From: Enterobacter asburiae
Lineage (GTDB): Bacteria; Pseudomonadota; Gammaproteobacteria; Enterobacterales; Enterobacteriaceae
NCBI RefSeq assembly: GCF_007035645.1
Contig: NZ_AP019632.1
Coordinates: forward strand, 1,612,001 to 1,676,000
Direction of reading: 5' to 3'
Length of the DNA: 64,000 nucleotides
Shown: positions 1 through 8,670 of the stretch, piece after piece
How the letters are laid out: each line of letters starts with the position of its first letter
Numbering within the stretch: position 1 is the first letter of the stretch
Made by a program: the position numbers and the translations under genes
The notes under the pieces: model-generated
The model's input: the letters and a program-made list of their open reading frames with translations, nothing else
Databases searched by the model: none
What the model was told of the DNA's origin: nothing

Positions 1-2517
1 GGGAAGGGCATCTACTTGCGGCTTCACCCGGGCGAGAATGTCCCCGGAGGTTTGCTGGCTCAGCGGATCGGGATCGGTCTGCACCGTCAGCACCCGCGAG
101 CGGTCGCGTCGAAGGATGAGCGGATCTTCCCACTCCAGCGAGAAGCGGCTGACGACGTTACTCAGCGGGATATACTGCTGCCGCGTCTGGCTCCAGACCA
201 GCACGTTGTTCAGGTGACTGGCGTCCAGCCGTTCGCTCTCAGGCGGGCGCACCACGACCGGAAGCAGGTCACTGCCTTCCCGATACAGCCCCGCCCGGCT
301 GCCGGAGAAGTTCATCTCCAGCGCGTTGTCGACGTCCTGCTTATCTACGCCAAGCTCGCGGCCCAGGGCGGCAACGTAATGTGGGCGGATCACCTTGCTG
401 CGGTTTTGCCAGTCGTTCCTGACGCTGCCCGTGGCCGGGTCGCGCGTGAGGATGTCGTCCACCTGGCTGGCAATCAGGCGCAGCCGGTCAGGGTCGGGGC
501 CTTTAATGCGCACCTCAATGGCGCTGTCGCCGGAGGGGCCAAACATCACGCGTTTGGTGCTGGCGTTGACCTGCGGATAGTTTCGCGCGATGTACTCGTC
601 CACGTGGCGCGTCAGGGCGGAGATGTTGCGCTGGTCGTCCATGCGCACCATGATCTGCGCATAGTTGCTGTACTGGCGCTGTCCGCTGTAGGTCAGAATA
701 AAGCGCATACTTCCCTGACCAATGGTTGAGACGGTGGTCTCCACGCCAGGCTGGCCGTTAATGGTTTTTTCGATATCGCTGGTCATTTTCTCAGTCCACT
801 TGATATCGGTACCGTAGGGTAACCACAGGTCGACAAAGAAAATGGGCGTATTAGACGACGGGAAAAAGTTTTGCCGTACGGCGCCGAAGCCCCAGACAGA
901 CGCTGCCAGCAGCGCAGCCATCACAATGAGCGTCGGTGCCTTATGGCTCAGCAGCGTGTTAAGCAGGCGCTGGTAGAGGCGGTAGAGACGTTTGTCATAA
1001 GGATCTGACTCGTCAGCGTTGTCCGGCGCGCTGTCGTTTTTAAACAACCACCACTTAATCAGCACCGGGGTGAGGGTGAGCGCCGAAAACCAGCTCAGCA
1101 TCAGGGAAATCAGCAGCACCTGGAACAGGGATTTACAGTATTCCCCGGTGGAATCCTGCGACAGCCCGATAGGGGCAAACGCCAGGATGGCAATCACCGT
1201 CGCCCCCAGCAGCGGCAGGGCGGAGCGGCGGATGATGTAGTTTATGGCGGTTAGCAGCGGGGAGCCCTGCTGTCGGGCAATCAATACCCCTTCGACAATC
1301 ACGATGGCGTTATCCACCAGCATGCTGAGGGCGATAATCAGCGCCCCAAGCGAGATGCGCTGTAGCTCAATGCCACACAGATACATAATCAGCAGCGTGC
1401 CCAGCACGTTAAGGGCGAGAGAAACCGCAATGATGATCCCGCTGCGTACGCCCATAAAGATCAGCAGCACGCCGATGACAATCGCCAGCGCCATCAGGAA
1501 GTTAATAATAAAACCGTTAACAGAGTGGCCCACTTCGGCTGCCTGATCGTAAAACAGGTCTATCCGTATGCCGGCCGGTTTTTCCGCCGACATCTGGTTT
1601 AGCTTCGCCTCCAGCGCGTGGCCCACGTCGATCACGTTCACCCCGGGAATAAACGAGACGCCCATGGTGACGGCTTTTTTGCCGTTGGCATGGTAGATAC
1701 TCGCTGGCGATTCGTTCAGCCCGCGCGACAGCGTGGCGATATCCCGCAGACGCGTCGCCGCCCCGGTGCCGGAAGGCGTGATGATGAGATCCGCCAGTTC
1801 ATCAAGATTCCCGAACTCGCCGGTCGGGTGCAGGCGAATGGATTCGGTGCCGGAGGTGATTTCTCCTGCGCTGGAAACAACGTTAAGTCTGCTGAGCAGG
1901 GCGGAAAGCTGGTTCAGCGTAATGCCGCGCGCGGCCATTTTGCTCAGGGAGATATCAATGTTGACCTGCTGGCTAATCGCCCCACCGATGGCGACCTTCG
2001 CAACCCCGGGGACCAGAATTAACTCGCGGCGAAGCTGCTCCGCGTATCTCACCAGTTCAGGGTTACTGAATTCATCTCCGGAAATGGCGAAGAAGAAGCC
2101 GAACACGTCGCCGAAATCGTCATTTACAAAGGGCGTGACGACGCCGGGCGGGAACTGACGCGAGGCATCGCCCACGCGGCGGCGCAGTTCATCCCAAATC
2201 TGCGGCAGCTCGTTCGAGTGATAGCGTGACGCGATGTTAACGGTGATTTGCGACAGACCGTTTGACGAGATAGAGCTGACGTTATCCAGATAAGGCAGCT
2301 GCTGAAGGGCATTCTCCAGCGGAAGCGTCACCTCTTCTTCCACCTGCTGAGCGGATGCGCCGGGGTAGTGGGTGACCACCACTGCGGTTTTGATGGTAAA
2401 GGCGGGATCTTCCAGCCTGCCGATATTCAACAGGGCAAAAATCCCCCCGATGCCCAGCAGCAGGATCGTTAGCCAGACGCGAACAGGGTTATTGATAAAT
2501 TGACGAGAGATATCCAT
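1..2517 (-). CDS. RND-family multidrug efflux permease, 3' end cut by window edge
   Basis: This encodes the first 839 residues of an inner-membrane drug:proton antiporter of the HAE1 RND family (AcrB/VexF/MexK-like, normally about 1020-1040 residues); the C-terminal part lies outside the window. The start (MDISRQFINNPVRVW) is the usual cytoplasmic helix before TM1, followed by the porter domain and TM2-6. TM4 reads LSMLVDNAIVIVEG, so one of the paired aspartates of AcrB (D407/D408) is Asn here, as in several non-AcrB relatives. The RxxDPAF-type motif LEDPAFTIK after TM1 is typical of that branch. It follows the adaptor gene with a 1-nt TAATG overlap, so the two form one operon and one export complex. 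An outer-membrane partner such as TolC is presumed; none is visible. Substrate cannot be inferred. Confidence 0.9.
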   Translation of the reverse strand, partial: MDISRQFINNPVRVWLTILLLGIGGIFALLNIGRLEDPAFTIKTAVVVTHYPGASAQQVEEEVTLPLENALQQLPYLDNVSSISSNGLSQITVNIASRYHSNELPQIWDELRRRVGDASRQFPPGVVTPFVNDDFGDVFGFFFAISGDEFSNPELVRYAEQLRRELILVPGVAKVAIGGAISQQVNIDISLSKMAARGITLNQLSALLSRLNVVSSAGEITSGTESIRLHPTGEFGNLDELADLIITPSGTGAATRLRDIATLSRGLNESPASIYHANGKKAVTMGVSFIPGVNVIDVGHALEAKLNQMSAEKPAGIRIDLFYDQAAEVGHSVNGFIINFLMALAIVIGVLLIFMGVRSGIIIAVSLALNVLGTLLIMYLCGIELQRISLGALIIALSMLVDNAIVIVEGVLIARQQGSPLLTAINYIIRRSALPLLGATVIAILAFAPIGLSQDSTGEYCKSLFQVLLISLMLSWFSALTLTPVLIKWWLFKNDSAPDNADESDPYDKRLYRLYQRLLNTLLSHKAPTLIVMAALLAASVWGFGAVRQNFFPSSNTPIFFVDLWLPYGTDIKWTEKMTSDIEKTINGQPGVETTVSTIGQGSMRFILTYSGQRQYSNYAQIMVRMDDQRNISALTRHVDEYIARNYPQVNASTKRVMFGPSGDSAIEVRIKGPDPDRLRLIASQVDDILTRDPATGSVRNDWQNRSKVIRPHYVAALGRELGVDKQDVDNALEMNFSGSRAGLYREGSDLLPVVVRPPESERLDASHLNNVLVWSQTRQQYIPLSNVVSRFSLEWEDPLILRRDRSRVLTVQTDPDPLSQQTSGDILARVKPQVDALP

Positions 2518-3602
2518 TACAGTCCCCGTTCACGCGTCCAGATACGCACCGGCTGGTTAGCATGGAGCTCCCCAACGCCCGCAGCCACCACGCGTTCGCC
2601 CGCCTTAAGCCCGCTGGTGATCACCACGCCTTCAGTACTCACTTGCCCCACGCTGACCTTGCGGTCTTCAAGATGGAGCGCGTCGCCTTCGCCCGTTACG
2701 ACCCAGACGTGCGGCTCATTGCGCGGGCTGTTGTCCGGGTTAAAGACTGCCTCAACCGGTACGACCAGCGCCTGAGCGCCCGCGCCCGCCGGGAGGTTGG
2801 TTAAATTGATGGTCACCGTACCGCTTACGCCACCGACGGCGGGAAAATCATCTGGCCGCGGCATGGTGAGTATCACCTGCCAGGTCAGGGTATTGCTGTC
2901 GCTGCTGCCCGAATGCTCTTTGTAGACGGCGGTAAATTCACGATCCGGAATGGCGTTAATTCGCACCACGGGGCGATACTGCGCGTTGCGGATATCAAAG
3001 GTCTTAAACAGGTTTTCGGGGATACTGAACACCACGTCAAGCAGGTCGGTGCGGGTTAACGTGGCAATGGGCTGACCGGGGGACACCACCTGATGATTTC
3101 GGACATGTACGCTGGCCACCGTCCCGCTGAAGGGGGCGAAAAGCGTCATCTGATTCAGCTCTTCCCGGGCAATCTGCAGCGCCGCATTCGCCGAATCGCG
3201 GTTCGCACGCTGCACGTCCATTTCCGCTTTCGAAATCGCCTGCCGGCCCGCCAGCGTCTGGAAGCGAACGAACTGCCTCTGGGCCAGCGTCGCCGCCGTT
3301 TGTCTGTCGTTAACCCGCTGCTGGGCTTCACGGGCGTTCAGTCTGGCAAGCTGTTGCCCCTGCTTGATGGCTGCGCCCTGACGCACATCGAGCGCTTCAA
3401 TTTGACCTGCGCGCTTGAAGGAAAGGTCTGTGGCATCGCCCGATTCAATGCGGGCGGGGAAAACGCGCTGCTGGGCGTGACCGGGAACCGTCACCTCCGC
3501 CACTTTTACCATCCTGGGAAGGGGGGAGTCTTGCTTCGGTTTCGGGTCGCACGCCGTGAGCGTTAACAAAACGAACGGTAAAAGAGAGAGGTAGCGGTTC
3601 AC
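2517..3602 (-). CDS. RND efflux periplasmic adaptor (membrane fusion) lipoprotein
   Basis: A 361-residue AcrA/MexH-type adaptor that bridges the RND permease and an outer-membrane channel. The N-terminus is a lipoprotein signal, with lipobox LTAC and Cys18 as the predicted acylated residue. Next come a barrel-sandwich half-motif (QIEALDVRQGAAIKQGQQLARL), an alpha-hairpin coiled coil at about residues 95-150, the second lipoyl half (FSGTVASVHVRNHQVVSPGQPIATL) and a beta-barrel/membrane-proximal region. The length is normal. It is the first gene of the operon and its stop codon overlaps the permease start (TAATG). The 3603-3659 leader is short and shows no recognisable operator or divergent regulator, so how it is induced is not evident. 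Confidence 0.92.
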   Translation of the reverse strand: MNRYLSLLPFVLLTLTACDPKPKQDSPLPRMVKVAEVTVPGHAQQRVFPARIESGDATDLSFKRAGQIEALDVRQGAAIKQGQQLARLNAREAQQRVNDRQTAATLAQRQFVRFQTLAGRQAISKAEMDVQRANRDSANAALQIAREELNQMTLFAPFSGTVASVHVRNHQVVSPGQPIATLTRTDLLDVVFSIPENLFKTFDIRNAQYRPVVRINAIPDREFTAVYKEHSGSSDSNTLTWQVILTMPRPDDFPAVGGVSGTVTINLTNLPAGAGAQALVVPVEAVFNPDNSPRNEPHVWVVTGEGDALHLEDRKVSVGQVSTEGVVITSGLKAGERVVAAGVGELHANQPVRIWTRERGL

Positions 3603-3659
3603 TGTATTCCCCTAATAAATAACTGTTTTATTTATTCCATAACCTGGACAGGGGTGACA

Positions 3660-3770
3660 CTATTCTGCCAGAACAGTGACGACCATATAGGTAAATAAAC
3701 CAATCGCCGTGCTGGCGATAATGGCAAGCGCAATAAACATACCCAGACGGATCAGGCTTAAACCATACAT
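3660..3770 (-). CDS. Small single-pass membrane protein, 36 residues
   Basis: A short open frame beginning MYGLSLIRLGMFIALA and ending LFTYMVVTVLAE. It starts at an ATG placed 5 nt after a strong Shine-Dalgarno GGAGG (complement of 3776-3780). Residues about 9-33 form one hydrophobic segment with an Arg just before it and a C-terminal Glu, the usual architecture of enterobacterial small membrane proteins. It sits between the efflux operon and uspF, oriented with the efflux operon, 57 nt upstream of the adaptor start, so it could be its leader gene or independent. I do not recognise a named family. Support is the ribosome-binding site and the membrane-like composition; conservation was not tested. 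Confidence 0.6.
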   Translation of the reverse strand: MYGLSLIRLGMFIALAIIASTAIGLFTYMVVTVLAE

Positions 3771-3800
3771 ACATTCCTCCATGAGCCGGAAGCGGTAGCT

Positions 3801-3816
3801 GACTATGAGCATAGTC
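3801..3816. promoter_or_regulatory. Perfect inverted repeat, possible operator
   Basis: GACTATG-AG-CATAGTC is a perfect 7-bp palindrome with a 2-bp spacer. It lies 30 bp upstream of the small membrane protein gene and about 180 bp upstream of the stress-protein gene. There is no T-tract, so it is more operator-like than terminator-like. The cognate regulator is unknown. Confidence 0.35.
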
Positions 3817-3998
3817 GGCGAAAAGATAAATGTTAAATAACCATTATCAGTGGGGAAGCGCTAAACCTGATATTCCTGTGCTACGTTTAATGTTAATCAT
3901 CTTTTTTTACCGTAACTGGCATTAAGGGCAACCCCCTGCATTTAATGCGTTTTTTTGCTTCATTCACTCTCGTGTTGGTTATAAAAAGGATGCTCGAT

Positions 3999-4430
3999 AT
4001 GTATAAAAACATTCTCGTTCCGGTGGATGTCTACGAGACAAGCCTTGCGGATAAAGCGTTGCAGCATGCACAGTTTCTGGCGCAAAGCGCATCGGGTGAC
4101 ATTCATTTGCTGCACGTCATGCCCAAATTTTCAGCCGAACTGACGCGTGGTTTTATTTCAGATGCGCGCAAAATGGATGAATATATGATTAATAATTCGA
4201 AAGAAAAGCTGTCTGACCTGGTCAAAAAAGTAAATCTGCCAGAAGAGCGTGTTCATCTCCACGTCCGTAGCGGGAATGTTCGTGATGAGGTTATTAAGCT
4301 GGCGGATGAACTTACCGTCGGCGCGATTATTGTCGGCTCGCGAAATCCAAATATTCAAACCCATTTGTTAGGATCGGAGGCGGCAAGTATTGTTCGTTAC
4401 GCTCATGTTCCTGTTTTCGTTATTCGTTAA
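3999..4430 (+). CDS. Universal stress protein, UspF/UspG type
   Basis: A 143-residue cytoplasmic Usp-domain protein. The start chosen is MYKNILVPVDV, the canonical Usp beta-1 strand, which has AAAGGA upstream; an in-frame upstream extension is unlikely. The C-terminal ATP-binding signature GSRNPNIQTHLLGSEAASI matches the G-2x-G-9x-G(S/T) pattern of nucleotide-binding Usp proteins, and the central VHLHV segment is like UspF. It is followed 47 nt later by a P-type ATPase gene in the same direction, probably one operon. Usp proteins bind ATP and protect during growth arrest or membrane-energy stress; the specific role here is inferred only from the pairing. The 230-bp upstream region is AT-rich and contains no readable regulator site. 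Confidence 0.85.
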   Translation: MYKNILVPVDVYETSLADKALQHAQFLAQSASGDIHLLHVMPKFSAELTRGFISDARKMDEYMINNSKEKLSDLVKKVNLPEERVHLHVRSGNVRDEVIKLADELTVGAIIVGSRNPNIQTHLLGSEAASIVRYAHVPVFVIR

Positions 4431-4477
4431 TTACAGAGAAGCAAGGTGATTTCTGAATAGAACCTGAGGAAGGAACG

Positions 4478-7171
4478 ATGAAAACAGGAAAACCTGAACG
4501 TCCGTATTATCAACAAACCGTTGACGAAACCCTGTCGAATATCCACTCCACCCTGGAAGGCCTTAGCGGCACAGAGGCATCAGCCCGGCTTCAGCAGCAC
4601 GGTGAGAATGCGTTACCGCAAAAAAAGGGCAAACCCGCCTGGCTGCGCTTTCTGGCGCATTTTAACGACGTATTGATTTATGTTCTGCTGGTGGCCGCGT
4701 TGCTTAAGCTCTTCATGGGCCACTGGGTAGACATGTTCGTGATCCTTGGGGTTGCCATCATTAACGCGCTGATTGGCCATATCCAGGAGAGCAATGCTGA
4801 AAAATCGCTGCAGAGCATTCGCAATATGCTCTCCAGCGAAGCCGTGGTTGTACGACAGGGGAATCATGAAACGATCCCCACCACGGCGCTGGTTCCGGGA
4901 GATATCGTGGTGATCCGCGCCGGGGATCGTATCCCTGCGGACCTGCGCGTGATTGAAGCGCATAACCTTCGCGTGGAGGAGGCCATCCTGACCGGCGAAT
5001 CCACCGTTGTTGAGAAAAACAGCGATGCGTTAAGCGGGGAACTGCCCTTAGGTGACCGGTATAATCTGCTCTACTCAGGCACTACCGTTAGCTCCGGCGG
5101 CGGTAAAGGCGTGGTGGTGGCAACCGGGGGCGAGACCGAACTGGGCCACATCAATCAGATGATGTCCGACATTGAAAAACACCGCACGCCGCTGATGGTG
5201 CAGATGGATAAGCTCGGTAAGACCATCTTCATCACTATCCTGGTGATGATGGTGGCGCTGTTTGTCTTTAGCCTCCTGTTCCGGGATATGCCGGTTTCTG
5301 AACTGGTGCTGTCGCTTATTAGCCTCGCCGTTGCCGCCGTGCCGGAAGGCCTGCCGGCCATCATTTCCATCATCCTTTCGCTTGGCGTACAGGCCATGGC
5401 GCGTCGCAAGGCCATCATTCGCAAGCTGCCTACGGTGGAAACGCTGGGGGCGATGACGGTCATCTGCTCGGATAAAACCGGCACCCTGACGATGAATGAA
5501 ATGACGGTCAAAGCGGTGATTACCGCTGACACGACCTATCGCGTAGAGGGCGACAGCTACGAACCGGTGGGGAATATTCACCCCGTAGATGACCCGACGC
5601 CCGTCAGCGTGACGCAGGGTTCCCTGCTGGAACGCTACCTGCGCACCATTGACCTCTGTAATGACAGCCAGCTGATCAAAGACGAGCAGGGGCTGTGGAA
5701 AATCACCGGGGGGCCAACCGAGGGCGCGCTGAAGGTGCTGGCGGCGAAAATCCCGCTCCCACCGGTCGATACCGAAATGCGCAGTAAAATCCCGTTTGAT
5801 TCGCAGTATAAATACATGTCCACCCTGTACCGGCTGGGCGATGAAGAGGTGATTTTAATCACCGGCGCGCCGGACGTCCTGTTCCGCCTCTGCCAGTACC
5901 AGCAGACGAATGACGGACTGCAGCCGTTCGATCAGCCTTACTGGGAAGGGAAGATTGAAGAGTATGCCCGGGAAGGTCTGCGCATGGTGGCCGCGGCCTG
6001 GAAACCTGCCCGCGAGGGACAACGCGAGCTGGATCACCCGGACCTGCATGACGGCGTGATCCTGCTGGGTATCGCGGGAATGATGGATCCGCCGCGTCCT
6101 GAGGCCATTACCGCCATTGCCGACTGTCTGCAGGCCGGGATCCGCGTGAAAATGATCACCGGCGACCACCCGCAAACGGCCATGAGCATTGGGCAAATGT
6201 TGGGGATTGGTAACGCCGCAAGCGCTATCACCGGACGTGAGCTGGAGGCGATGGACGATCGTCAGCTGAGCGACGCCGCACAGCAGTACGATATTTTCGC
6301 CCGAACCAGCCCGGAGGATAAATTCCGCCTTGTGCAGGCTCTGCAAAGTAAACAGGAAGTCGTGGGCATGACCGGGGATGGCGTAAATGATGCCCCCGCG
6401 CTCAAGCGGGCGGATGTGGGTATCGCCATGGGGATTAAGGGGACGGAAGTGACCAAGGAAGCCGCCGACATGGTGTTAACGGATGACAACTTTGCCACCA
6501 TTGCCAGCGCGGTGCACGAGGGACGCCGGGTTTACGACAACCTGAAAAAGACCATTCTGTTCGTTATCCCCAGCAACATCGCGCAGGCTCTGCTGATCAT
6601 CATCGCGCTGCTGGCGGGGAACCTGATCCCGCTGACGCCGGTCCTGATCCTGTGGATGAACATGGCGACGTCGGCAACGCTGTCGTTTGGCCTGGCGTTT
6701 GAAGCGGGTGAGAAGGACATCATGAACCGGCCACCGCGCAAGGCGAATCTCCATGTGATGGACGGCTATGCCATCTGGCGCGTGGTGTTTGTCGGTCTGA
6801 TGATTGCCATCAGCGCCTTCGTGCTGGAAGCCTGGCTACAGCCGCGCGGCTACTCGGCAGAATTTATCCGCACCGTGCTGCTGCAAACCCTGGTCACTGC
6901 GCAGTGGTTCTACATGCTCAACTGTCGCGTGAATGACGGCTTCTCGCTGAGCAAAGGCCTGCTGGCGAACAAAGGGATTTGGATCGTGAGCGGCGTACTG
7001 CTGGCGCTACAGCTTCTTATCATTTACGCACCGTTCATGCAGATGCTGTTTGGCACCGAAGCGCTGCCGTTCCGCTACTGGGTCATCACCTTCCTGATTG
7101 GTTTTGTGATGTTCCTTATTGTCGAGGCGGAGAAAGTGCTGACGCGCAGGTGGCGCAAAACCGAGGCGTGA
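4478..7171 (+). CDS. P2-type cation-transporting ATPase of uncertain ion specificity
   Basis: An 897-residue P-type ATPase with an N-terminal cation_ATPase_N domain (about 10-75), actuator TGES (172-175), TM4 PEGLP (289-293), phosphorylation site DKTGTLT (D332), nucleotide-binding domain and hinge MTGDGVNDAP, and about ten TM helices. In TM5 the SERCA residue E771 is replaced by Gln (SNIAQ, Q703). In TM6 SERCA D800 is replaced by Ser (WMNMATS, S732), while N728 and T731 are kept. Two acidic Ca2+ ligands are therefore missing, so a simple calcium-pump label is unsafe; Na+, K+ or another cation is possible. The RBS is GAGGAAGGA. It follows the uspF-like gene and ends at a strong terminator, so the pair looks like a self-contained stress/ion operon. 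Confidence 0.9.
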   Translation: MKTGKPERPYYQQTVDETLSNIHSTLEGLSGTEASARLQQHGENALPQKKGKPAWLRFLAHFNDVLIYVLLVAALLKLFMGHWVDMFVILGVAIINALIGHIQESNAEKSLQSIRNMLSSEAVVVRQGNHETIPTTALVPGDIVVIRAGDRIPADLRVIEAHNLRVEEAILTGESTVVEKNSDALSGELPLGDRYNLLYSGTTVSSGGGKGVVVATGGETELGHINQMMSDIEKHRTPLMVQMDKLGKTIFITILVMMVALFVFSLLFRDMPVSELVLSLISLAVAAVPEGLPAIISIILSLGVQAMARRKAIIRKLPTVETLGAMTVICSDKTGTLTMNEMTVKAVITADTTYRVEGDSYEPVGNIHPVDDPTPVSVTQGSLLERYLRTIDLCNDSQLIKDEQGLWKITGGPTEGALKVLAAKIPLPPVDTEMRSKIPFDSQYKYMSTLYRLGDEEVILITGAPDVLFRLCQYQQTNDGLQPFDQPYWEGKIEEYAREGLRMVAAAWKPAREGQRELDHPDLHDGVILLGIAGMMDPPRPEAITAIADCLQAGIRVKMITGDHPQTAMSIGQMLGIGNAASAITGRELEAMDDRQLSDAAQQYDIFARTSPEDKFRLVQALQSKQEVVGMTGDGVNDAPALKRADVGIAMGIKGTEVTKEAADMVLTDDNFATIASAVHEGRRVYDNLKKTILFVIPSNIAQALLIIIALLAGNLIPLTPVLILWMNMATSATLSFGLAFEAGEKDIMNRPPRKANLHVMDGYAIWRVVFVGLMIAISAFVLEAWLQPRGYSAEFIRTVLLQTLVTAQWFYMLNCRVNDGFSLSKGLLANKGIWIVSGVLLALQLLIIYAPFMQMLFGTEALPFRYWVITFLIGFVMFLIVEAEKVLTRRWRKTEA

Positions 7172-7182
7172 TAGCGTAAACT

Positions 7183-7218
7183 GAGAAAGCCTGCCTGAGT
7201 CCGGGCTTTCTCTTTTTT
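7183..7218 (+). terminator. Rho-independent terminator of the usp-ATPase operon
   Basis: GAGAAAGCC (7183-7191) pairs with GGCTTTCTC (7204-7212), followed by a run of T. It ends 14 nt before the erfK start, so the erfK promoter or leader must overlap it. Confidence 0.85.
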
Positions 7219-7232
7219 GAGCGCAGAAAACT

Positions 7233-8129
7233 ATGATTCGACTTACCTGGTTCGTCCTTACGCTGTGTGCCGCTGTACCCGGTGCGTTTGCCGTAACCTA
7301 TAAACTCCCGCCGGAAGGCAGTCGTCTGGTGGGTACCCCGATTATCATCACCGTACCCGAAGGTAATACGCTGCCTCTGGAAGCCTTTGCCGCGCAGCAC
7401 GGGCAGGGGCTGAGCAACCTGCTGGAAGCAAACCCGGGCGTGGATCCTTTTTTGCCCAAATCCGGCACCCGGCTGGTGATACCTCAGCAGCTGATTTTGC
7501 CTGACACCGTCCGCGAGGGCATTATCGTCAATGCGGCGGAGATGCGTCTCTACTACTACCCGCCAGGCGGTAACACCGTTGAAGTGCTGCCCATCGGCAT
7601 CGGTCAGGCCGGGCGCGAAACCCCGCGTAACTGGGTGACGGCCGTTGAGCGTAAGCAGGAGGGGCCAACCTGGTCTCCAACGCCGAACACGCGCCGTGCC
7701 TATGCGGCAGAAGGGAAAACGCTGCCGGCATTCGTGCCCGCCGGGCCGGATAACCCGATGGGGCTGTATGCGATTTATATCGGCAGGCTGTATGCCATTC
7801 ACGGCACAAACTCGAATTTCGGCATCGGGCTGCGGGTGAGTCAGGGCTGTATTCGTCTGCGTAATAACGACATCAAGTATCTTTTCGATAACGTTCCCGT
7901 GGGAACCCGCGTGCAGCTTATCGATCGGCCCGTAAAAATGACCACGGAGCCGGACGGCAGCCGCTGGGTGGAAGTTCACGAGCCATTATCGCGTAACCGC
8001 GCGGAGTTTGAGTCAACCCGGAAAGTGCCGCTGCCTATTTCAGCCGCGCAGCGGACGCAGCTGATAAACGAGGGCGCGGGCGCTGAACTGGAACGGCGGT
8101 CGGGAATGCCGGTTAAGATTGGCATGTGA
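7233..8129 (+). CDS. erfK: L,D-transpeptidase ErfK (LdtA)
   Basis: A 298-residue periplasmic L,D-transpeptidase that attaches Braun's lipoprotein to meso-diaminopimelate of peptidoglycan in homologues. It has a signal peptide (about 1-20, ending GAFA), an N-terminal LysM-like segment ([17 protein letters not shown] to VIPQQLILP) and the YkuD catalytic domain. The signature is complete: HGT at H190 and [11 protein letters not shown] with catalytic Cys206. Position matches the E. coli order erfK - tRNA-Asn - nac - cbl. The ribosome-binding site is weak. The gene ends at a REP-like palindrome and a bidirectional hairpin that separates it from the opposing tRNA gene. Confidence 0.93.
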   Translation: MIRLTWFVLTLCAAVPGAFAVTYKLPPEGSRLVGTPIIITVPEGNTLPLEAFAAQHGQGLSNLLEANPGVDPFLPKSGTRLVIPQQLILPDTVREGIIVNAAEMRLYYYPPGGNTVEVLPIGIGQAGRETPRNWVTAVERKQEGPTWSPTPNTRRAYAAEGKTLPAFVPAGPDNPMGLYAIYIGRLYAIHGTNSNFGIGLRVSQGCIRLRNNDIKYLFDNVPVGTRVQLIDRPVKMTTEPDGSRWVEVHEPLSRNRAEFESTRKVPLPISAAQRTQLINEGAGAELERRSGMPVKIGM

Positions 8130-8150
8130 AGGGATAGCGCGGGCTGGTGC

Positions 8151-8183
8151 CTTCACCCCAGCCCTCTCCCGCGGGAGAGGGTG
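8151..8183. repeat. REP-like palindrome
   Basis: The palindrome CCCTCTCCCGCGGGAGAGGG is preceded by CTTCACCCCAG, a repeat family seen in intergenic regions of Enterobacter and Klebsiella. It lies just after erfK and may stabilise its mRNA 3' end. Confidence 0.6.
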
Positions 8184-8192
8184 CACACACTA

Positions 8193-8217
8193 AAAACGGC
8201 AACCCGGTTGCCGTTTT
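8193..8217. terminator. Bidirectional hairpin between erfK and tRNA-Asn
   Basis: AAAACGGCAACC and GGTTGCCGTTTT form a near-perfect inverted repeat with A-tract and T-tract flanks, so it can terminate erfK on + and back up the tRNA terminator on -. Confidence 0.75.
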
Positions 8218-8240
8218 GCATTTACCTTGCGCAGAAAAGC

Positions 8241-8268
8241 AAAAAGCCTGCTTTAAAAGCAGGCTTTT
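8241..8268 (-). terminator. Terminator of tRNA-Asn copy 1
   Basis: AAAGCCTGCTT pairs with AAGCAGGCTTT, with T-rich flanks on the minus strand, directly after the tRNA 3' end. The same sequence recurs at 15619-15646, and half of it at 13191-13218. Confidence 0.85.
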
Positions 8269-8274
8269 CAAATT

Positions 8275-8350
8275 TGGCTCCTCTGACTGGACTCGAACCA
8301 GTGACATACGGATTAACAGTCCGCCGTTCTACCGACTGAACTACAGAGGA
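8275..8350 (-). tRNA. tRNA-Asn (anticodon GTT), copy 1
   Basis: A 76-nt gene reading TCCTCTGTAGTTCAGTCGG to CAGAGGAGCCA on the minus strand. The anticodon GTT lies in the loop CTGTTAATC, the T-loop is GGTTCGAGTCC and CCA is encoded. It is identical to the copy at 15653-15728, and flanking sequence on both sides is also nearly identical. In E. coli this position is occupied by one of the asnTUVW genes. Confidence 0.97.
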
Positions 8351-8464
8351 ATCGTGTGAACGGGGCGCATATTATCGACCTGCGTTCGCCTTGTCAAAGG
8401 GTGGATCAACGCCTTTTGATCGTTTGCTGACAAAATCGGCAAAGTGATGTTTTTGGCAGCGGAA

Positions 8465-8481
8465 TGCACCGTCATGGTGCG
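8465..8481. promoter_or_regulatory. NtrC binding site upstream of nac
   Basis: TGCACCGTCATGGTGCG matches the NtrC consensus TGCACY-N5-GGTGCA except for the last base. It sits 118 bp upstream of the sigma-54 promoter of nac, a normal enhancer distance. It implies activation under nitrogen limitation. Confidence 0.85.
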
Positions 8482-8598
8482 GGTATACCCCTAATGGGGC
8501 AGATCATAAACTGCTGTTTCGGTAATAAAACCCCCCTCCATGATTAGGTTTCCTTATTTTCAGGCGCTTAGCGAACAATTTGGACCGCCTGGTAAAAG

Positions 8599-8614
8599 TG
8601 GCATTCATATTGCA
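8599..8614 (+). promoter_or_regulatory. Sigma-54 promoter of nac
   Basis: TGGCATTCATATTGCA fits the -24/-12 consensus TGGCAC-N5-TTGCW with the invariant GG and GC at the right spacing. It lies 57 bp upstream of the nac start. The gene-free stretch 8351-8670 holds this promoter and the NtrC site; I see nothing else in it. Confidence 0.88.
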
Positions 8615-8670
8615 AAACCTGTTCAACAACGACAGCCGGTTCCGGCACAGCATTTCGAACAGGGGGCAAA

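Noticed and set aside
8113..8307. Open frame reading through tRNA-Asn and its terminator, recurring at 15443-15685
   Set aside because: It is the reverse reading of the tRNA gene and hairpins; the shared peptide at both loci simply reflects the repeated tRNA block.
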